DNA from: JACIWB01 sp038818725
Lineage (GTDB): Archaea; Thermoplasmatota; E2; UBA202; JdFR-43
NCBI GenBank assembly: GCA_038818725.1
Contig: JAWAYL010000003.1
Span: 1 to 64,000 of the forward strand
Direction: 5' to 3'
Length of the DNA: 64,000 nucleotides
The stretch's first letter is position 1; each line of letters begins with the position of its first letter. This document shows positions 18,555 through 27,165 of the stretch, piece after piece. Under the pieces are notes generated by a model, which searched no databases, had not been told where the DNA came from, and was given only the letters and a program-made list of their open reading frames with translations. A program made the translations under genes and the position numbers.

Positions 18555-18834
18555 CTCAAATAAATATTTTTAAAATATATATTTCTTCTGCTTTTGTTCA
18601 TCCTAAAAGAGCAACAGATTTGCAATTTTAAAATCTTTTTGTTGAAGCCTTTATTTTCTTCCGACAATCTCAAAAAATTCCTTCATTTCCATTATATCTG
18701 AACATTTGCTTTAGTAAGCTATACCATTTTCCTATCTCTTTTTCGAAATTTTTAGAAGCAACGAATTAGATTTTTATATTAGAAAAGCTCTATATTTTCC
18801 CTAAAAGATTATAAATTCATAAATATAATTTTTC
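18555..18834. other. 280 nt intergenic region
   Basis: AT-rich spacer between the divergent ATPase and decarboxylase genes. It contains TATA-like sequences for both (for example TTATAAAT near 18810-18817, about 20 nt before ATG 18835). On the minus strand short peptides such as MEMKEFFEIVGRK followed by a stop can be read, possibly the remnant of a lost gene, but this is too short to identify. No RNA gene seen. Confidence 0.4.
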
Positions 18835-19917
18835 ATGGATTTATTTGACGAATTAAAAAAAGCAAAAGAGAAGGACGCAAAATTTAAAAATATAATGGGC
18901 TCGATGTGCACTTTGCCTCATAAGTTTGCAAAGAAAGCATTTCAGATGTTTATTGAAACAAATCTTGGAGATTACGAGCTTTTTTCTGGAACAAAAGAGA
19001 TTGAGGAAAAAGCAATCAGTTGGGTTGCAAAACTAATGCATGCACCGCCAAGCTATGGAGGAATTTATACTTCAGGCGGAACTGAAAGCAATATCACCGC
19101 TTTATGGATATTTAAAAAATTGAGCAATGGAAATGAAATAGTTTTGCCAAAGCAGGCTCATTTTTCCTTTATAAAAGCATCAAACTTGCTTGGATTAAAA
19201 TTGAGTTTTGTAAATTGCAAATTCTATATGAAAGCAAAGGATGTAAAGAAAAAAATATCTTCAAAAACTACATGTGTTGTTGGAATAGCGGGAAATACAA
19301 ATTTTGGATATATAGATGAAATAGAGGAAATAGCAGAAATATGTAGTGAAGAAAATGTTTTCATGCATGTTGATGCAGCATTTGGTGGATTTATTGCCCC
19401 TTTTGTTAGCGAAAAAAAATTTGATTTCAGAAGCAAAATAAGCAGCATTTGCGTTGATGCCCACAAAATGGGGATGGCATGCATTCCTTGTGGTTTTCTT
19501 TTGTTGAGGGAAAAAAGCTGGCTCGAAGAAATAAAGATAAGGAGCAAATGCACTCATACTCGCTATCAAGCGAGCTTACTCGGCACCCGCCCTGGCGCAG
19601 GTGTAGTTTCTGCATATGCGGTGATGAAATATATTGGGAAAGAGGGTTATAGAAAGGTGGCAAAAGCTTGCATGGAAAATACTTTTTATATGGTTGGTTT
19701 GCTTGATAAAGCGGGCATAGAATATTTTAAGCCGGAATTGAATATAGTAGCGATAAAAGTAAAGGAGCCATTTAAAGTTGCAAAGAAACTTGCTAAAAGA
19801 GGATGGTTTGTTGGAATAGATGAAGAAAATTCTACAATAAGATGCGTTATTATGCCTCATGTAAGCAAGAGAATGATTAATAAATTTGTTGAGGATTTAA
19901 AAAAGGTGGTAAAATGA
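18835..19917 (+). CDS. mfnA: PLP-dependent L-aspartate/L-tyrosine decarboxylase (MfnA family)
   Basis: 360 residues, group II decarboxylase fold. The PLP lysine is in VDAHKMGMA, with supporting motifs GGTESNITAL, GNTNFGYIDEI and HVDAAFGGF. In methanogens MfnA makes tyramine for methanofuran; in other archaea the same family decarboxylates aspartate to beta-alanine for coenzyme A. With no methanogenesis gene here and PanE (ketopantoate reductase) elsewhere in the window, the aspartate/CoA role is more likely, but the sequence alone does not decide. A TATA box close upstream and no Shine-Dalgarno indicate a leaderless start. ATGA overlap with the following hpt gene. Confidence 0.85.
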   Translation: MDLFDELKKAKEKDAKFKNIMGSMCTLPHKFAKKAFQMFIETNLGDYELFSGTKEIEEKAISWVAKLMHAPPSYGGIYTSGGTESNITALWIFKKLSNGNEIVLPKQAHFSFIKASNLLGLKLSFVNCKFYMKAKDVKKKISSKTTCVVGIAGNTNFGYIDEIEEIAEICSEENVFMHVDAAFGGFIAPFVSEKKFDFRSKISSICVDAHKMGMACIPCGFLLLREKSWLEEIKIRSKCTHTRYQASLLGTRPGAGVVSAYAVMKYIGKEGYRKVAKACMENTFYMVGLLDKAGIEYFKPELNIVAIKVKEPFKVAKKLAKRGWFVGIDEENSTIRCVIMPHVSKRMINKFVEDLKKVVK

Positions 19918-20453
19918 AATTAAAAGAATCAATAAAAGAAGCACCTATTATAAAGAAAGGAGAATATAATTATATTGTTCATCCAATAACTGATGGAATA
20001 CCATTTATTGAGCCAGAAATAATTGAAGAAATTGTAGATGAAATAATTAAGGAAATGCCATCTTGCAATAGAATTTTAACTATTGAGGCAATGGGCATAC
20101 CTATTGCCACTGCTCTTTCATTAAAAACTGGTTTGCCTTTTACAATAGTAAGAAAAAGAAAATATTCATTGCCGGAAGAAAAAGAAGTTATACAAAAAAC
20201 TGGCTATTCAGAGACAAAATTATATATAAACGGAATAAAAAAAGGAGATGAAATTGTAATTGTTGATGATGTAATAAGCACTGGTGGAACGCTTATTGCT
20301 GTTGTTGATGCAGTGAAAGAAATAGGAGCAAAAATAAAAGGAATATTTATTGCAATAAATAAAGGAAATAAAGAAGAAATTGAGAAAAAAATAGGAATGA
20401 AAATAAAGACAATTGTTGATATAGAAGTGAATGATGAAGTTAGAATACTATAA
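19914..20453 (+). CDS. hpt: Hypoxanthine/guanine phosphoribosyltransferase (archaeal Hpt)
   Basis: 179 residues. The PRPP-binding loop is IVIVDDVISTGGTLIA, and the start (KEAPIIKKGEYNYIVHPITDGIPFIEP) and AEAMGIPIATALSLKT-like middle (here IEAMGIPIATALSLKT) match archaeal HGPRTase. It salvages hypoxanthine/guanine with PRPP to IMP/GMP. Second gene of the mfnA-hpt-dph2 operon, overlapping both neighbours. Confidence 0.88.
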   Translation: MKLKESIKEAPIIKKGEYNYIVHPITDGIPFIEPEIIEEIVDEIIKEMPSCNRILTIEAMGIPIATALSLKTGLPFTIVRKRKYSLPEEKEVIQKTGYSETKLYINGIKKGDEIVIVDDVISTGGTLIAVVDAVKEIGAKIKGIFIAINKGNKEEIEKKIGMKIKTIVDIEVNDEVRIL

Positions 20454-21408
20454 TATAGATGAAAATAAATTGCTTGAAGAAGCAAGAAATGGAAAAATAG
20501 GAATTAAATTGCCAGATGGATTAGCAAGATATGCAGAAAAAATAATTGATTTTTTAAGTAAGCATGGCATAGAAGCAATTTTTATCGCAGATTCATGTCA
20601 TGGGGCTTGCGACTTTTCTGAATATGAAGGAATAGACAAAATAATATTTATTGGAGAAGCAGAAATGCCTTATTTAAAGAAAAAATATAAAATTGGAGCA
20701 ATTGAAGCAATTTATGATTTCGATGAAAAATTTTTAGAAACTTTAATTCCTTTTATTGAAGAAAAAAATATCGGGCTTGTAAGCATCACTCCTTTTATTC
20801 ATAAAATAGAAGATTGTAAAAAATTTTTTGAAAATAAAGGATATAATGTTTTCATTGGAAAAAAGAGCAGGAGAACAAAATATGATGGTCAGCTGCTTGG
20901 ATGCGATTTTTCTTCAGCAAAAATGATAGCAAGAAATGTTGATTGCTTTGTTTTTATAGGAGATGGATTATTTCATCCTATTGGGCTTTATATAGCAACA
21001 AGAAAAGATGTTATAGCTGCAAATCCTATTGAAAAAAGAGTTTATAAAGAAGAGATAAAAAAAGAGGCTGAAAAAATAATTAAAAAAAGATATTCTTTAA
21101 TTTATAAAGCAAAGGATTCAAAAAATTTTGGAATAATAGTTAGCAGAAAAATAGGGCAAAAAAGAATGGAGCTTGCGAAAAAATTAAAAAAGAAAATAGA
21201 AGGAAAAGGAAAAAAGGCAAGCATAATTTATATTGATGAGATTGATGAAAAGATAAATTATTTAGATTTTGATTGCTTTGTTTCAACTGCCTGTCCAAGA
21301 GTTGCTATCGATGACTCAGATAAATTTAAGAAACCATTGCTTACTCCTTTTGAATTAGAAATTTTATTTGAAGAAAGAGAAAGCTATGTAATGGATGAAA
21401 TTTATTAA
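20431..21408 (+). CDS. dph2: Diphthamide synthase, 3-amino-3-carboxypropyl transferase (Dph2)
   Basis: 325 residues. Three widely spaced cysteines that would hold the non-canonical radical-SAM [4Fe-4S] cluster are visible: C60 in DSCHGACDF, C159 in LLGCDF and C289 in STACPRVAID. Dph2 starts diphthamide synthesis on the histidine of elongation factor aEF2; the next enzyme, DphB, is encoded at 32554-33366. Two ATGs are adjacent (20431 and 20434). The gene overlaps hpt by 23 nt. Confidence 0.92.
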   Translation: MMKLEYYNIDENKLLEEARNGKIGIKLPDGLARYAEKIIDFLSKHGIEAIFIADSCHGACDFSEYEGIDKIIFIGEAEMPYLKKKYKIGAIEAIYDFDEKFLETLIPFIEEKNIGLVSITPFIHKIEDCKKFFENKGYNVFIGKKSRRTKYDGQLLGCDFSSAKMIARNVDCFVFIGDGLFHPIGLYIATRKDVIAANPIEKRVYKEEIKKEAEKIIKKRYSLIYKAKDSKNFGIIVSRKIGQKRMELAKKLKKKIEGKGKKASIIYIDEIDEKINYLDFDCFVSTACPRVAIDDSDKFKKPLLTPFELEILFEERESYVMDEIY

Positions 21409-21438
21409 AAAATAAGGAAAAAGGGATGTTATTTATCT

Positions 21439-22422
21439 TTATAAATTTTTTGGAGCAATTTTTGAAAGAAATTTTAAAATGAGATGGGTGGCGTAATCAT
21501 TTATCATAAATTTTGATATTGCAAGAGCAATTTCATTTTCTCTCTTAATTTTCTTTCCTATTCTTTCCATCCATATTTTTTTATAATCTTTTTTCCTTTT
21601 AATTGAATCTGCCAAAATTCTCGCTGAAATCATGGAAAGAAGATTTCCAGCCCCAACTATACCCCGCACTTGGCAGGCGGCATCGCCAACCAAAAAAATA
21701 TTTTTTCTTCCAAGCTCAAAAGATTTTGAAATAGGAACATGTCCTCCTTTCCATTTAGCTTTATATTTTTCTTTGAATTTTTTAAAAGATTCCTTAAATT
21801 TTTTTAAAGAAAGAGAGCCAATTCCTATATTCCATTCCTCCTTTTTAGGGAAAAACCATGAATAGCCATATCTAACATTTAAATCTAAATAGAATTTATC
21901 TTTATCTCTTTCTATTTCTTTGCTTATTCCAGAAGCTCCTATGGCAAATTTAGGTTTTTTTATTCCTAAATAGTTTTTTACTAAGGAAAAGCTCCCATCT
22001 GCTCCAATAATAATTTTTGTCTCAATTCTTTGCGGCTCTAAAATAAAATTTCCATCTTTTTTAATTGAAATAACTTTTTCATTCATTCTTATATTCGCTC
22101 CTTTTTTTATTGCTTGATTTGCCAGTTCTTTTTCTACTTCTTTTTTATTTATAGTGAGCAAATTTGTTTCTAAAGAAATTTTTCCATATTTTGTAGATAT
22201 TATACATTCATTGATTTCTCTTTCAATTCCTTTCTTACTTTCATATAGATCAAAAAAATAGTAATCATCTATTTTTGTGCCCATGCCTTCGCCGCATGCC
22301 TTCATAAAAAAATCTTTATGTTCTTCAAGCAATACAAAATCCATGCCTTCTTCTGCTAAAAATTTTCCTAAGCTTAAGCCAGCTATGCCTCCTCCAATTA
22401 TTACAATATCATGTTTTTCCAC
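21439..22422 (-). CDS. Geranylgeranyl reductase-family FAD-dependent oxidoreductase
   Basis: 327 residues. The N-terminal FAD-binding dinucleotide fold is HDIVIIGGGIAGLSLGKFL, with a middle GADGSFSLVKNYLG and the second FAD motif NIFLVGDAACQVRGIVGAGN. This architecture fits the geranylgeranyl reductase family, which in archaea saturates isoprenoid chains of membrane lipids. I chose GTG 22422: the TATA element spans about 22436-22453, so the in-frame ATG at 22434 would lie before any plausible transcription start, while GTG is about 20 nt downstream. The true start could still be 22434. Divergent from the S17e operon; substrate uncertain. Confidence 0.8.
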   Translation of the reverse strand: MEKHDIVIIGGGIAGLSLGKFLAEEGMDFVLLEEHKDFFMKACGEGMGTKIDDYYFFDLYESKKGIEREINECIISTKYGKISLETNLLTINKKEVEKELANQAIKKGANIRMNEKVISIKKDGNFILEPQRIETKIIIGADGSFSLVKNYLGIKKPKFAIGASGISKEIERDKDKFYLDLNVRYGYSWFFPKKEEWNIGIGSLSLKKFKESFKKFKEKYKAKWKGGHVPISKSFELGRKNIFLVGDAACQVRGIVGAGNLLSMISARILADSIKRKKDYKKIWMERIGKKIKRENEIALAISKFMINDYATHLILKFLSKIAPKNL

Positions 22423-22469
22423 GATAAAAAACATTTTTATATATAAAATATATTTCTTGCGGTGATTAG

Positions 22470-22679
22470 TTGGGAAACATAAAGCCTTCATTCATAAAAA
22501 ATGTAGCAATAGAACTAATAAACAGGTTTCCAGACATATTTAGCGATGATTTTGAAAAAAATAAATTGATGGTTGAGAAATTCACAACAATAAAATCAAA
22601 AAATACAAGGAATAGGGTAGCTGGCTATATTGCAAGGATAATGGAGGATAGAAAGAAGAAAAATGAAAAAGGAAGTTGA
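22470..22679 (+). CDS. rps17e: Small ribosomal subunit protein eS17 (S17e)
   Basis: 69 residues. MGNIKPSFIKNVAIELINRF, the middle TTIKSKNTRNRVAGYIARI and the length match archaeal S17e. The start codon is TTG (22470), supported by the invariant MGNI N-terminus and a Shine-Dalgarno GGTGAT at 22461-22466. The 3' end overlaps ribB by 17 nt, so the ribosomal protein heads the riboflavin operon. Confidence 0.92.
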   Translation: MGNIKPSFIKNVAIELINRFPDIFSDDFEKNKLMVEKFTTIKSKNTRNRVAGYIARIMEDRKKKNEKGS

Positions 22680-23361
22680 AAAAGCAATAGATGAGCTAAA
22701 AAGAGGTAATTTTATTCTTGTATATGATGCTGATGGTAGGGAAGAAGAAACTGATTTTTTTATTTCCGCGGAATTTGTTAGGCCAGAATCAATATATAGA
22801 ATGAGGAAGGAAGGTGGTGGGCTTATATTTATAATGCTAAAATATGATATAGCAAAAAAAATTGGATTACCTTATCTTTCAGAAATAATTTATAATTGCT
22901 CAGATAAATGGCCTGTTTTTAAGGAAATCATTCCAAATGATATTCCATATGACACAAAATCTTCTTTTTCTCTTACTATAAACCATAGAAAAACTTTTAC
23001 TGGAATAAGAGATATAGATAGAGCTATGACAATATCTAAGTTTGCTGAATTTGTTAAATTAGCAGATAAGCTTGAAAGCGAAGAAGCAATGCATATTTTT
23101 GGAAAAAATTTCAGGAGCCCGGGGCATGTTCCAATATGTATTTCCGCAAAAAATTTGCTAAGGGAAAGGCAAGGACATACTGAGCTTGGAGTAGCTCTTG
23201 CGGAAATGGCGGGATTAGCGCCAGTAATGGCGGGATGCGAGATGCTTGATTTTGGCACAAGTTTGAGTAAAGAAAAGGCAAAGGAATACGCATTGCGTAA
23301 TGGACTTGTTTTTGTTGAAGGTCGCGAGATTGTGGAGGCGTGGGAAGAATGGCAAGGGTGA
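22663..23361 (+). CDS. ribB: 3,4-dihydroxy-2-butanone-4-phosphate synthase (RibB)
   Basis: 232 residues. It makes the four-carbon unit of riboflavin from ribulose 5-phosphate. The acidic metal-binding loop DGREEETDFF, the SPGHVPICIS motif and ERQGHTELGVALAEMAGL are diagnostic. No GTP cyclohydrolase II domain is fused, as usual in archaea. Overlaps S17e upstream and RibL downstream. Confidence 0.93.
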   Translation: MKKEVEKAIDELKRGNFILVYDADGREEETDFFISAEFVRPESIYRMRKEGGGLIFIMLKYDIAKKIGLPYLSEIIYNCSDKWPVFKEIIPNDIPYDTKSSFSLTINHRKTFTGIRDIDRAMTISKFAEFVKLADKLESEEAMHIFGKNFRSPGHVPICISAKNLLRERQGHTELGVALAEMAGLAPVMAGCEMLDFGTSLSKEKAKEYALRNGLVFVEGREIVEAWEEWQG

Positions 23362-23771
23362 TGGCAAGTGGTGTTTTTGATATAATCCATACAGGGCATT
23401 TGCATTATCTTGAGGAAGCGAAAAAATATGGGGATGAGCTTATTGTTGTTGTTGCCTGTGATGCTACTGTAAGGAAGAAGAAATATGAGCCAATAATGCC
23501 AGCTGAGGAAAGGAGGAAGCTTGTTGAGGCATTGAAGCCAGTTGATAAAGCAATTGTTGGATATGAAGATGATTTTTTAAGAATAGTTGAGGAAATAAAA
23601 CCAGATATAATTGCTTTGGGTTATGATCAGCATTTTGAAGGGCTTGAAGAAAAGTTGAAGCAGCGAGGTATAAATGCAAAAATTGTAAGATGTGGAAAAT
23701 ATGATGGTGATTTAAATAAAACAAGAAAGATTGTTGAAAAAATAAGGAAAATGGAGGCGCTATATAAATGA
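23349..23771 (+). CDS. ribL: FAD synthase (archaeal RibL, nucleotidyltransferase)
   Basis: 140 residues from the chosen ATG. The HxGH nucleotidyltransferase signature is HTGHLHYLEE and the product-binding end is GDLNKTRKIVEKI. Archaeal RibL adenylates FMN to FAD. Candidate starts are GTG 23340, ATG 23349 and ATG 23361; MARVMASGVFDIIH from 23349 fits the family N-terminus and lies 10 nt after GGAGG (23334-23338). Overlaps ribB by 13 nt and ribC by 4 nt. Confidence 0.92.
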   Translation: MARVMASGVFDIIHTGHLHYLEEAKKYGDELIVVVACDATVRKKKYEPIMPAEERRKLVEALKPVDKAIVGYEDDFLRIVEEIKPDIIALGYDQHFEGLEEKLKQRGINAKIVRCGKYDGDLNKTRKIVEKIRKMEALYK

Positions 23772-24229
23772 AAATAATAGGGATAGCAGACACAACTTTT
23801 GCAAGATATGATATGGCAAGCGTTGCTATAGATGAATTGAAGAAAAATGCAACAGATATAAAAATTGAAAGATATACTGTGCCTGGAATAAAAGATTTGC
23901 CAGTTGCGGCAAAAAAATTAATTGAAGAAAAAAAATGTGATATAGTTATGGCTTTAGGAATGCCAGGAGCAATGCCAATTGATAAGCAATGTGCTCATGA
24001 AGCATCTCTCGCCCTTTTAGCAGTCCAAATATTGACAAACAAGCATATAATTGAAGTTTTTGTCCATGAAGATGAAGCAAAAGATGAAAAAGAGCTTAAA
24101 TGGCTCGCTGAAAAGCGAACAAGAGAACATGCTCTAAATGTAATAAACTTGCTTTTCTATCCAGAAAGGCTTCAAAGGCAGGCAGGCACAGGCCAGAGGC
24201 AGGGCTTTGAAGATGTTGGACCATTGTAA
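23768..24229 (+). CDS. ribC: Riboflavin synthase, archaeal type (RibC)
   Basis: 153 residues of the archaeal, lumazine-synthase-like riboflavin synthase (not the bacterial RibE fold). Recognised by DTTFARYDMASVAIDEL, PGIKDLPVAAKKL, MALGMPG, HEASLALLAVQILTNKHIIEVFVHEDEA and RQGFEDVGPL. It dismutates two lumazines to riboflavin. Last gene of S17e-RibB-RibL-RibC, which couples the riboflavin ring steps to FAD formation; RibH and the archaeal GTP-cyclohydrolase steps are not in the window. Confidence 0.95.
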   Translation: MKIIGIADTTFARYDMASVAIDELKKNATDIKIERYTVPGIKDLPVAAKKLIEEKKCDIVMALGMPGAMPIDKQCAHEASLALLAVQILTNKHIIEVFVHEDEAKDEKELKWLAEKRTREHALNVINLLFYPERLQRQAGTGQRQGFEDVGPL

Positions 24230-24239
24230 TATATCTTCT

Positions 24240-24576
24240 CGCGAAGAATTTCTTAGAGGCATCGAAGAATATGAAACATTTTTACTTTATCAGATTCTGA
24301 TGAAAATAATATAAAGGATTTATTCAACAAATTTCTTGAAGCTCTAAGAGATGAGAAATGAAGAAGAAGTCCGTAGCAGTGACTAAAGCCCTGCATCTTT
24401 TAGCTCCAAATTTCTTTCCTTTATGGGATGAAAAAATAGCGAAAGCTTATGAATGTTGTTATAATAATCCCGGTGAAAAATATTTTTTATTTTGTGAAAA
24501 AATCAAAGAGATAGCAGAGGAAGTTAAAAATTATGTAAATAGCAAAAACAAATCTCTTTTCAAGTTGATAGATTGA
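24240..24576 (+). pseudogene. Decayed gene with several frameshifts, 3' part open
   Basis: Three frames carry connected-looking pieces: SREEFLRGIEEYE from about 24237, then NNIKDLFNKFLEALRDEK ending in TGA at about 24359, then a 72-residue open end (24358-24576) with KALHLLAPNFFPLWDEKIAKAYE. The last piece looks like the C-terminal half of a larger protein whose family I cannot name with confidence. The pieces read in order across at least two frame changes, so this is a broken gene and not a short real protein. It fills most of the 400 nt gap between ribC and the CPBP protease gene. Confidence 0.5.
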
Positions 24577-24637
24577 ATATAACCTGCTATTCTTTCTCTT
24601 TGTAAAACAACAAAATATAATAATTTAAAAAGTATCT

Positions 24638-25408
24638 ATGAAAATGGATATGAAAGATAAAAAAAGAAATCTTTTGCTATTCTTTTTAGTAGCTTTTGCC
24701 TGGTCATGGTTGCTCTGGCTTCCTGAATTTTTTGGCTTTCGCCTTTATCTCGCTCCCTTTGGTCCAACTATATCTGCTTTTATTCTTACATACGCAAATG
24801 ATGGATTAAATGGAGTAAAAGAATTGTTTAAAAGAGGAATTGATTTTAAATTTAAAAAAATATGGTGGCTTCCGATATTTTTCTTAATGCCAGCAATTGT
24901 TGGCTTATCCTTTTTCCTTGCTATTCTTTGCGGCGAAAATCCTGAAATTGCGGTTTTATCTCAACCATGGATTATAATACCCGCATTTTTCTATATTCTA
25001 TTTCTTGGCGGTCCGCTGGCGGAAGAATTTGGCTGGAGAGGATATGCTCTCGATACACTTCAAGCTCGTTATAGCGCTTTTATTTCGAGTGTTTTTCTCG
25101 GAATTATATGGGGGGCTTGGCATCTTCCATTATTTTTTATGAAAGAGCAGGATATATACCATAATATTCCTATTCCTTTTTTTATTTTTGGCACAGTTTT
25201 GCTTTCTATTCTTTTCACATGGATATATAATAATACAGGGAGAAGCATTTTAGCTGTTTTAATTTTCCATACAATGAGCAATTTATCCCATTTCATCTTT
25301 CCAGCAATGGCAACTTCCTTTGGTGGCTTATATTCTGTGATAATCAACATAATTGTTGTAATAATTATATTAGCTATATTTGGTTCAAAAAGAATGGTTC
25401 GCGGATAA
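24638..25408 (+). CDS. CPBP-family intramembrane metalloprotease (CAAX protease/Abi)
   Basis: 256 residues with about seven transmembrane segments. The catalytic motifs are LAEEFGWRGYAL (EExxxR), GIIWGAWHLPLF and LIFHTMSNLSHF (HxxxN). Family members cleave prenylated or other membrane substrates and some act in bacteriocin self-immunity; the role here is unknown. It stands in the accessory patch 24.2-27.7 kb. Three in-frame ATGs lie close together (24638, 24644, 24650). Confidence 0.85.
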   Translation: MKMDMKDKKRNLLLFFLVAFAWSWLLWLPEFFGFRLYLAPFGPTISAFILTYANDGLNGVKELFKRGIDFKFKKIWWLPIFFLMPAIVGLSFFLAILCGENPEIAVLSQPWIIIPAFFYILFLGGPLAEEFGWRGYALDTLQARYSAFISSVFLGIIWGAWHLPLFFMKEQDIYHNIPIPFFIFGTVLLSILFTWIYNNTGRSILAVLIFHTMSNLSHFIFPAMATSFGGLYSVIINIIVVIIILAIFGSKRMVRG

Positions 25409-25506
25409 AATTCAAGAATTAGAAAACTATAACGATTTGTTATCCAACATTCGGAGTGCTTAAGCTTTAAAAACAAAATTTAAATAATAAAAATTATTTA
25501 AAAATC

Positions 25507-26206
25507 ATGAAAAAAATATTTGGCATATTAATCAGTGGAATATTTGTAGTAACTCCTTTAGTTACTGCGACCTCTACCACTTACAATGAATCACCGGTAT
25601 TAACACAAGAAGCAACGAGTTCCCAAAATACTTTCTATAGTGTATGTCTTGGAAAAACGTGGATTCATGGCGGATTTGATAGGAGTTGTGATGCAGAAGC
25701 CTTATAACATAAATTTAAATAATCTTAAAGCAGGCGATGTTATAGAATTTTATTTCTTGAAAAAAATTGAGGAATCGGATCTAAAAGAACATTTCTATTT
25801 TGAAGGAAAAGTGTATATTGATGGATACGGAGTTAGAGAAGAGTGGGATTATGAAGAAACAGATTTAGAAAATGATATGTCAGAAGATAGGATAAATAAT
25901 TCAGACGAAGATTGGGTAAAAATAACAGTATATACCTTTACATATTCAGGTGGAGCAATCTATCTCCATTCTCAGTTATATGTAGAATATCATTCCAGCG
26001 ATTGGGGAGAGACAAATGATCCAGATGATTTTCCAGGAATTAATGACGTTGCATATGGAAACATTTACCTTTCTTTAAATAGTCCTTCTTGTGATAGTGC
26101 ACAAAGCCAAAATACACAAACAATTCTTTCTACAAACTCTTCTTCTACATCTATGGAAGCAATTGCAGTTGCGGAAGCAATAAATACATCTAATACTTTA
26201 AATTAG
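25507..26206 (+). pseudogene. Frameshifted small exported protein
   Basis: The first frame (25507-25707) encodes a signal peptide (MKKIFGILISGIFVVTPLVTA) and ends SCDAEAL. A second frame continues with YNINLNNLKAGDVIEFYFLKK and runs to 26206, ending in a Ser/Thr/Asn-rich tail. Dropping one T at 25702-25703 joins them as CDAEA-YNINLNNL, giving a secreted protein of about 232 residues. Whether this is a pseudogene, a phase-variable site or a sequencing error cannot be told. No family recognised; the AGDVIEFYF segment resembles a PPC-like strand but this is weak. Only 9 nt separate it from the next small exported gene. Confidence 0.5.
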
Positions 26207-26215
26207 GTGAATGAG

Positions 26216-26638
26216 ATGAAAGCAATGAAAAATGTAAGTAAGATTACACTCGTTTTCTTATCTATAAGTATATTGCTCCTTCCTTCTACATTTCAAAAAA
26301 TTTCTCCTGATATTGAGCTTCACATTCGTGCAGGGGTTAACCGACCCGCATATAGAGAAGATGATTATGGTTTTGGATATGGTGTAGATGTATACAACCG
26401 TAGAAATGAACCAGTTACTGCATTTTATTATGCTACCTATTATACTATTTCTGGAAAAAGAAATGATAGCGAAACATTTGTTGTTCCTCCAGGTTTAGGA
26501 AGTGGAAGAGATAGATTTTGCTTTTCAGCAATTCTTTCTCCAATAAAAGTTCATCTTGAAGCAGGAGGAAAAGAAAAAACAAGAGAAGGATTTGTTGTAT
26601 TTGGCTTCGTTGTATTTTTAACAAATGAAGAAAAATAA
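26216..26638 (+). CDS. Small exported protein of unknown function
   Basis: 140 residues with a signal peptide (residues about 8-26, KITLVFLSISILLLPSTF) and a beta-rich mature part (IELHIRAGV, GVDVYNRRNEPVTAFYYATYYT) that looks like a single Ig-like domain. ATG 26216 was chosen over GTG 26207 because a GGTGA Shine-Dalgarno (26206-26210) overlaps the GTG and is properly spaced from the ATG. Follows the frameshifted exported gene in the same direction. Family not recognised. Confidence 0.6.
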   Translation: MKAMKNVSKITLVFLSISILLLPSTFQKISPDIELHIRAGVNRPAYREDDYGFGYGVDVYNRRNEPVTAFYYATYYTISGKRNDSETFVVPPGLGSGRDRFCFSAILSPIKVHLEAGGKEKTREGFVVFGFVVFLTNEEK

Positions 26639-26688
26639 TATATTTAATTATTGCAGATAAGTTTAAAAATAAAAATTGAATTAATATC

Positions 26689-27165
26689 ATGAAAAAATTT
26701 GTTGTTATTGCAATTGTTTGCTTGCTTATTTTTCCAATAATTGAAGGTAGAAAAGAGAAAAGCGTTGAAAATAGAAACGAAATAACTTTTTCTGAAGTTA
26801 AAAATTATCTCATCAATTATCCAGGAGGAAAAATTATTATAGAAAAATTGCAAGAATATGGGCTTAATGAAAATAGCAGTGGAGCAATTAAGCTTTTTTG
26901 CCTGATGATAACAAAAGGATATGGATATGCATTTCCTCCTGGCATGCAGTTTGCAATTCTATCATCAATACTCAGTATATGGTATTATACAGATGGCTAT
27001 ACTCAGTTTTATACTATTTCTGGGGAAGAAATTTATAATTTCAGTCAGATAGGCGTAGCTTTAATCTGGCCAATTGGCTTTTTCATCTCGCCAAGCATAA
27101 CAAAACAGCCAGGCAATATAATCGGCGCAGGCTCCGCAATAGCAGTCGTTATATTCCAAGTTTAA
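26689..27165 (+). CDS. Small membrane/exported protein of unknown function
   Basis: 158 residues. A signal peptide or membrane helix (MKKFVVIAIVCLLIFPIIEG) is followed by a charged segment and two or three further hydrophobic stretches (FAILSSILSIWYY, IGVALIWPIGFFI, IIGAGSAIAVVIF). No family recognised. Its 3' end overlaps the convergent rhodanese gene by 17 nt. Confidence 0.55.
   Translation: MKKFVVIAIVCLLIFPIIEGRKEKSVENRNEITFSEVKNYLINYPGGKIIIEKLQEYGLNENSSGAIKLFCLMITKGYGYAFPPGMQFAILSSILSIWYYTDGYTQFYTISGEEIYNFSQIGVALIWPIGFFISPSITKQPGNIIGAGSAIAVVIFQV

Noticed and set aside
22436..22453. Flavin or other riboswitch ahead of the S17e-rib operon
   Set aside because: Only a TATA element and a short SD fit between the divergent genes; there is no room for an aptamer.
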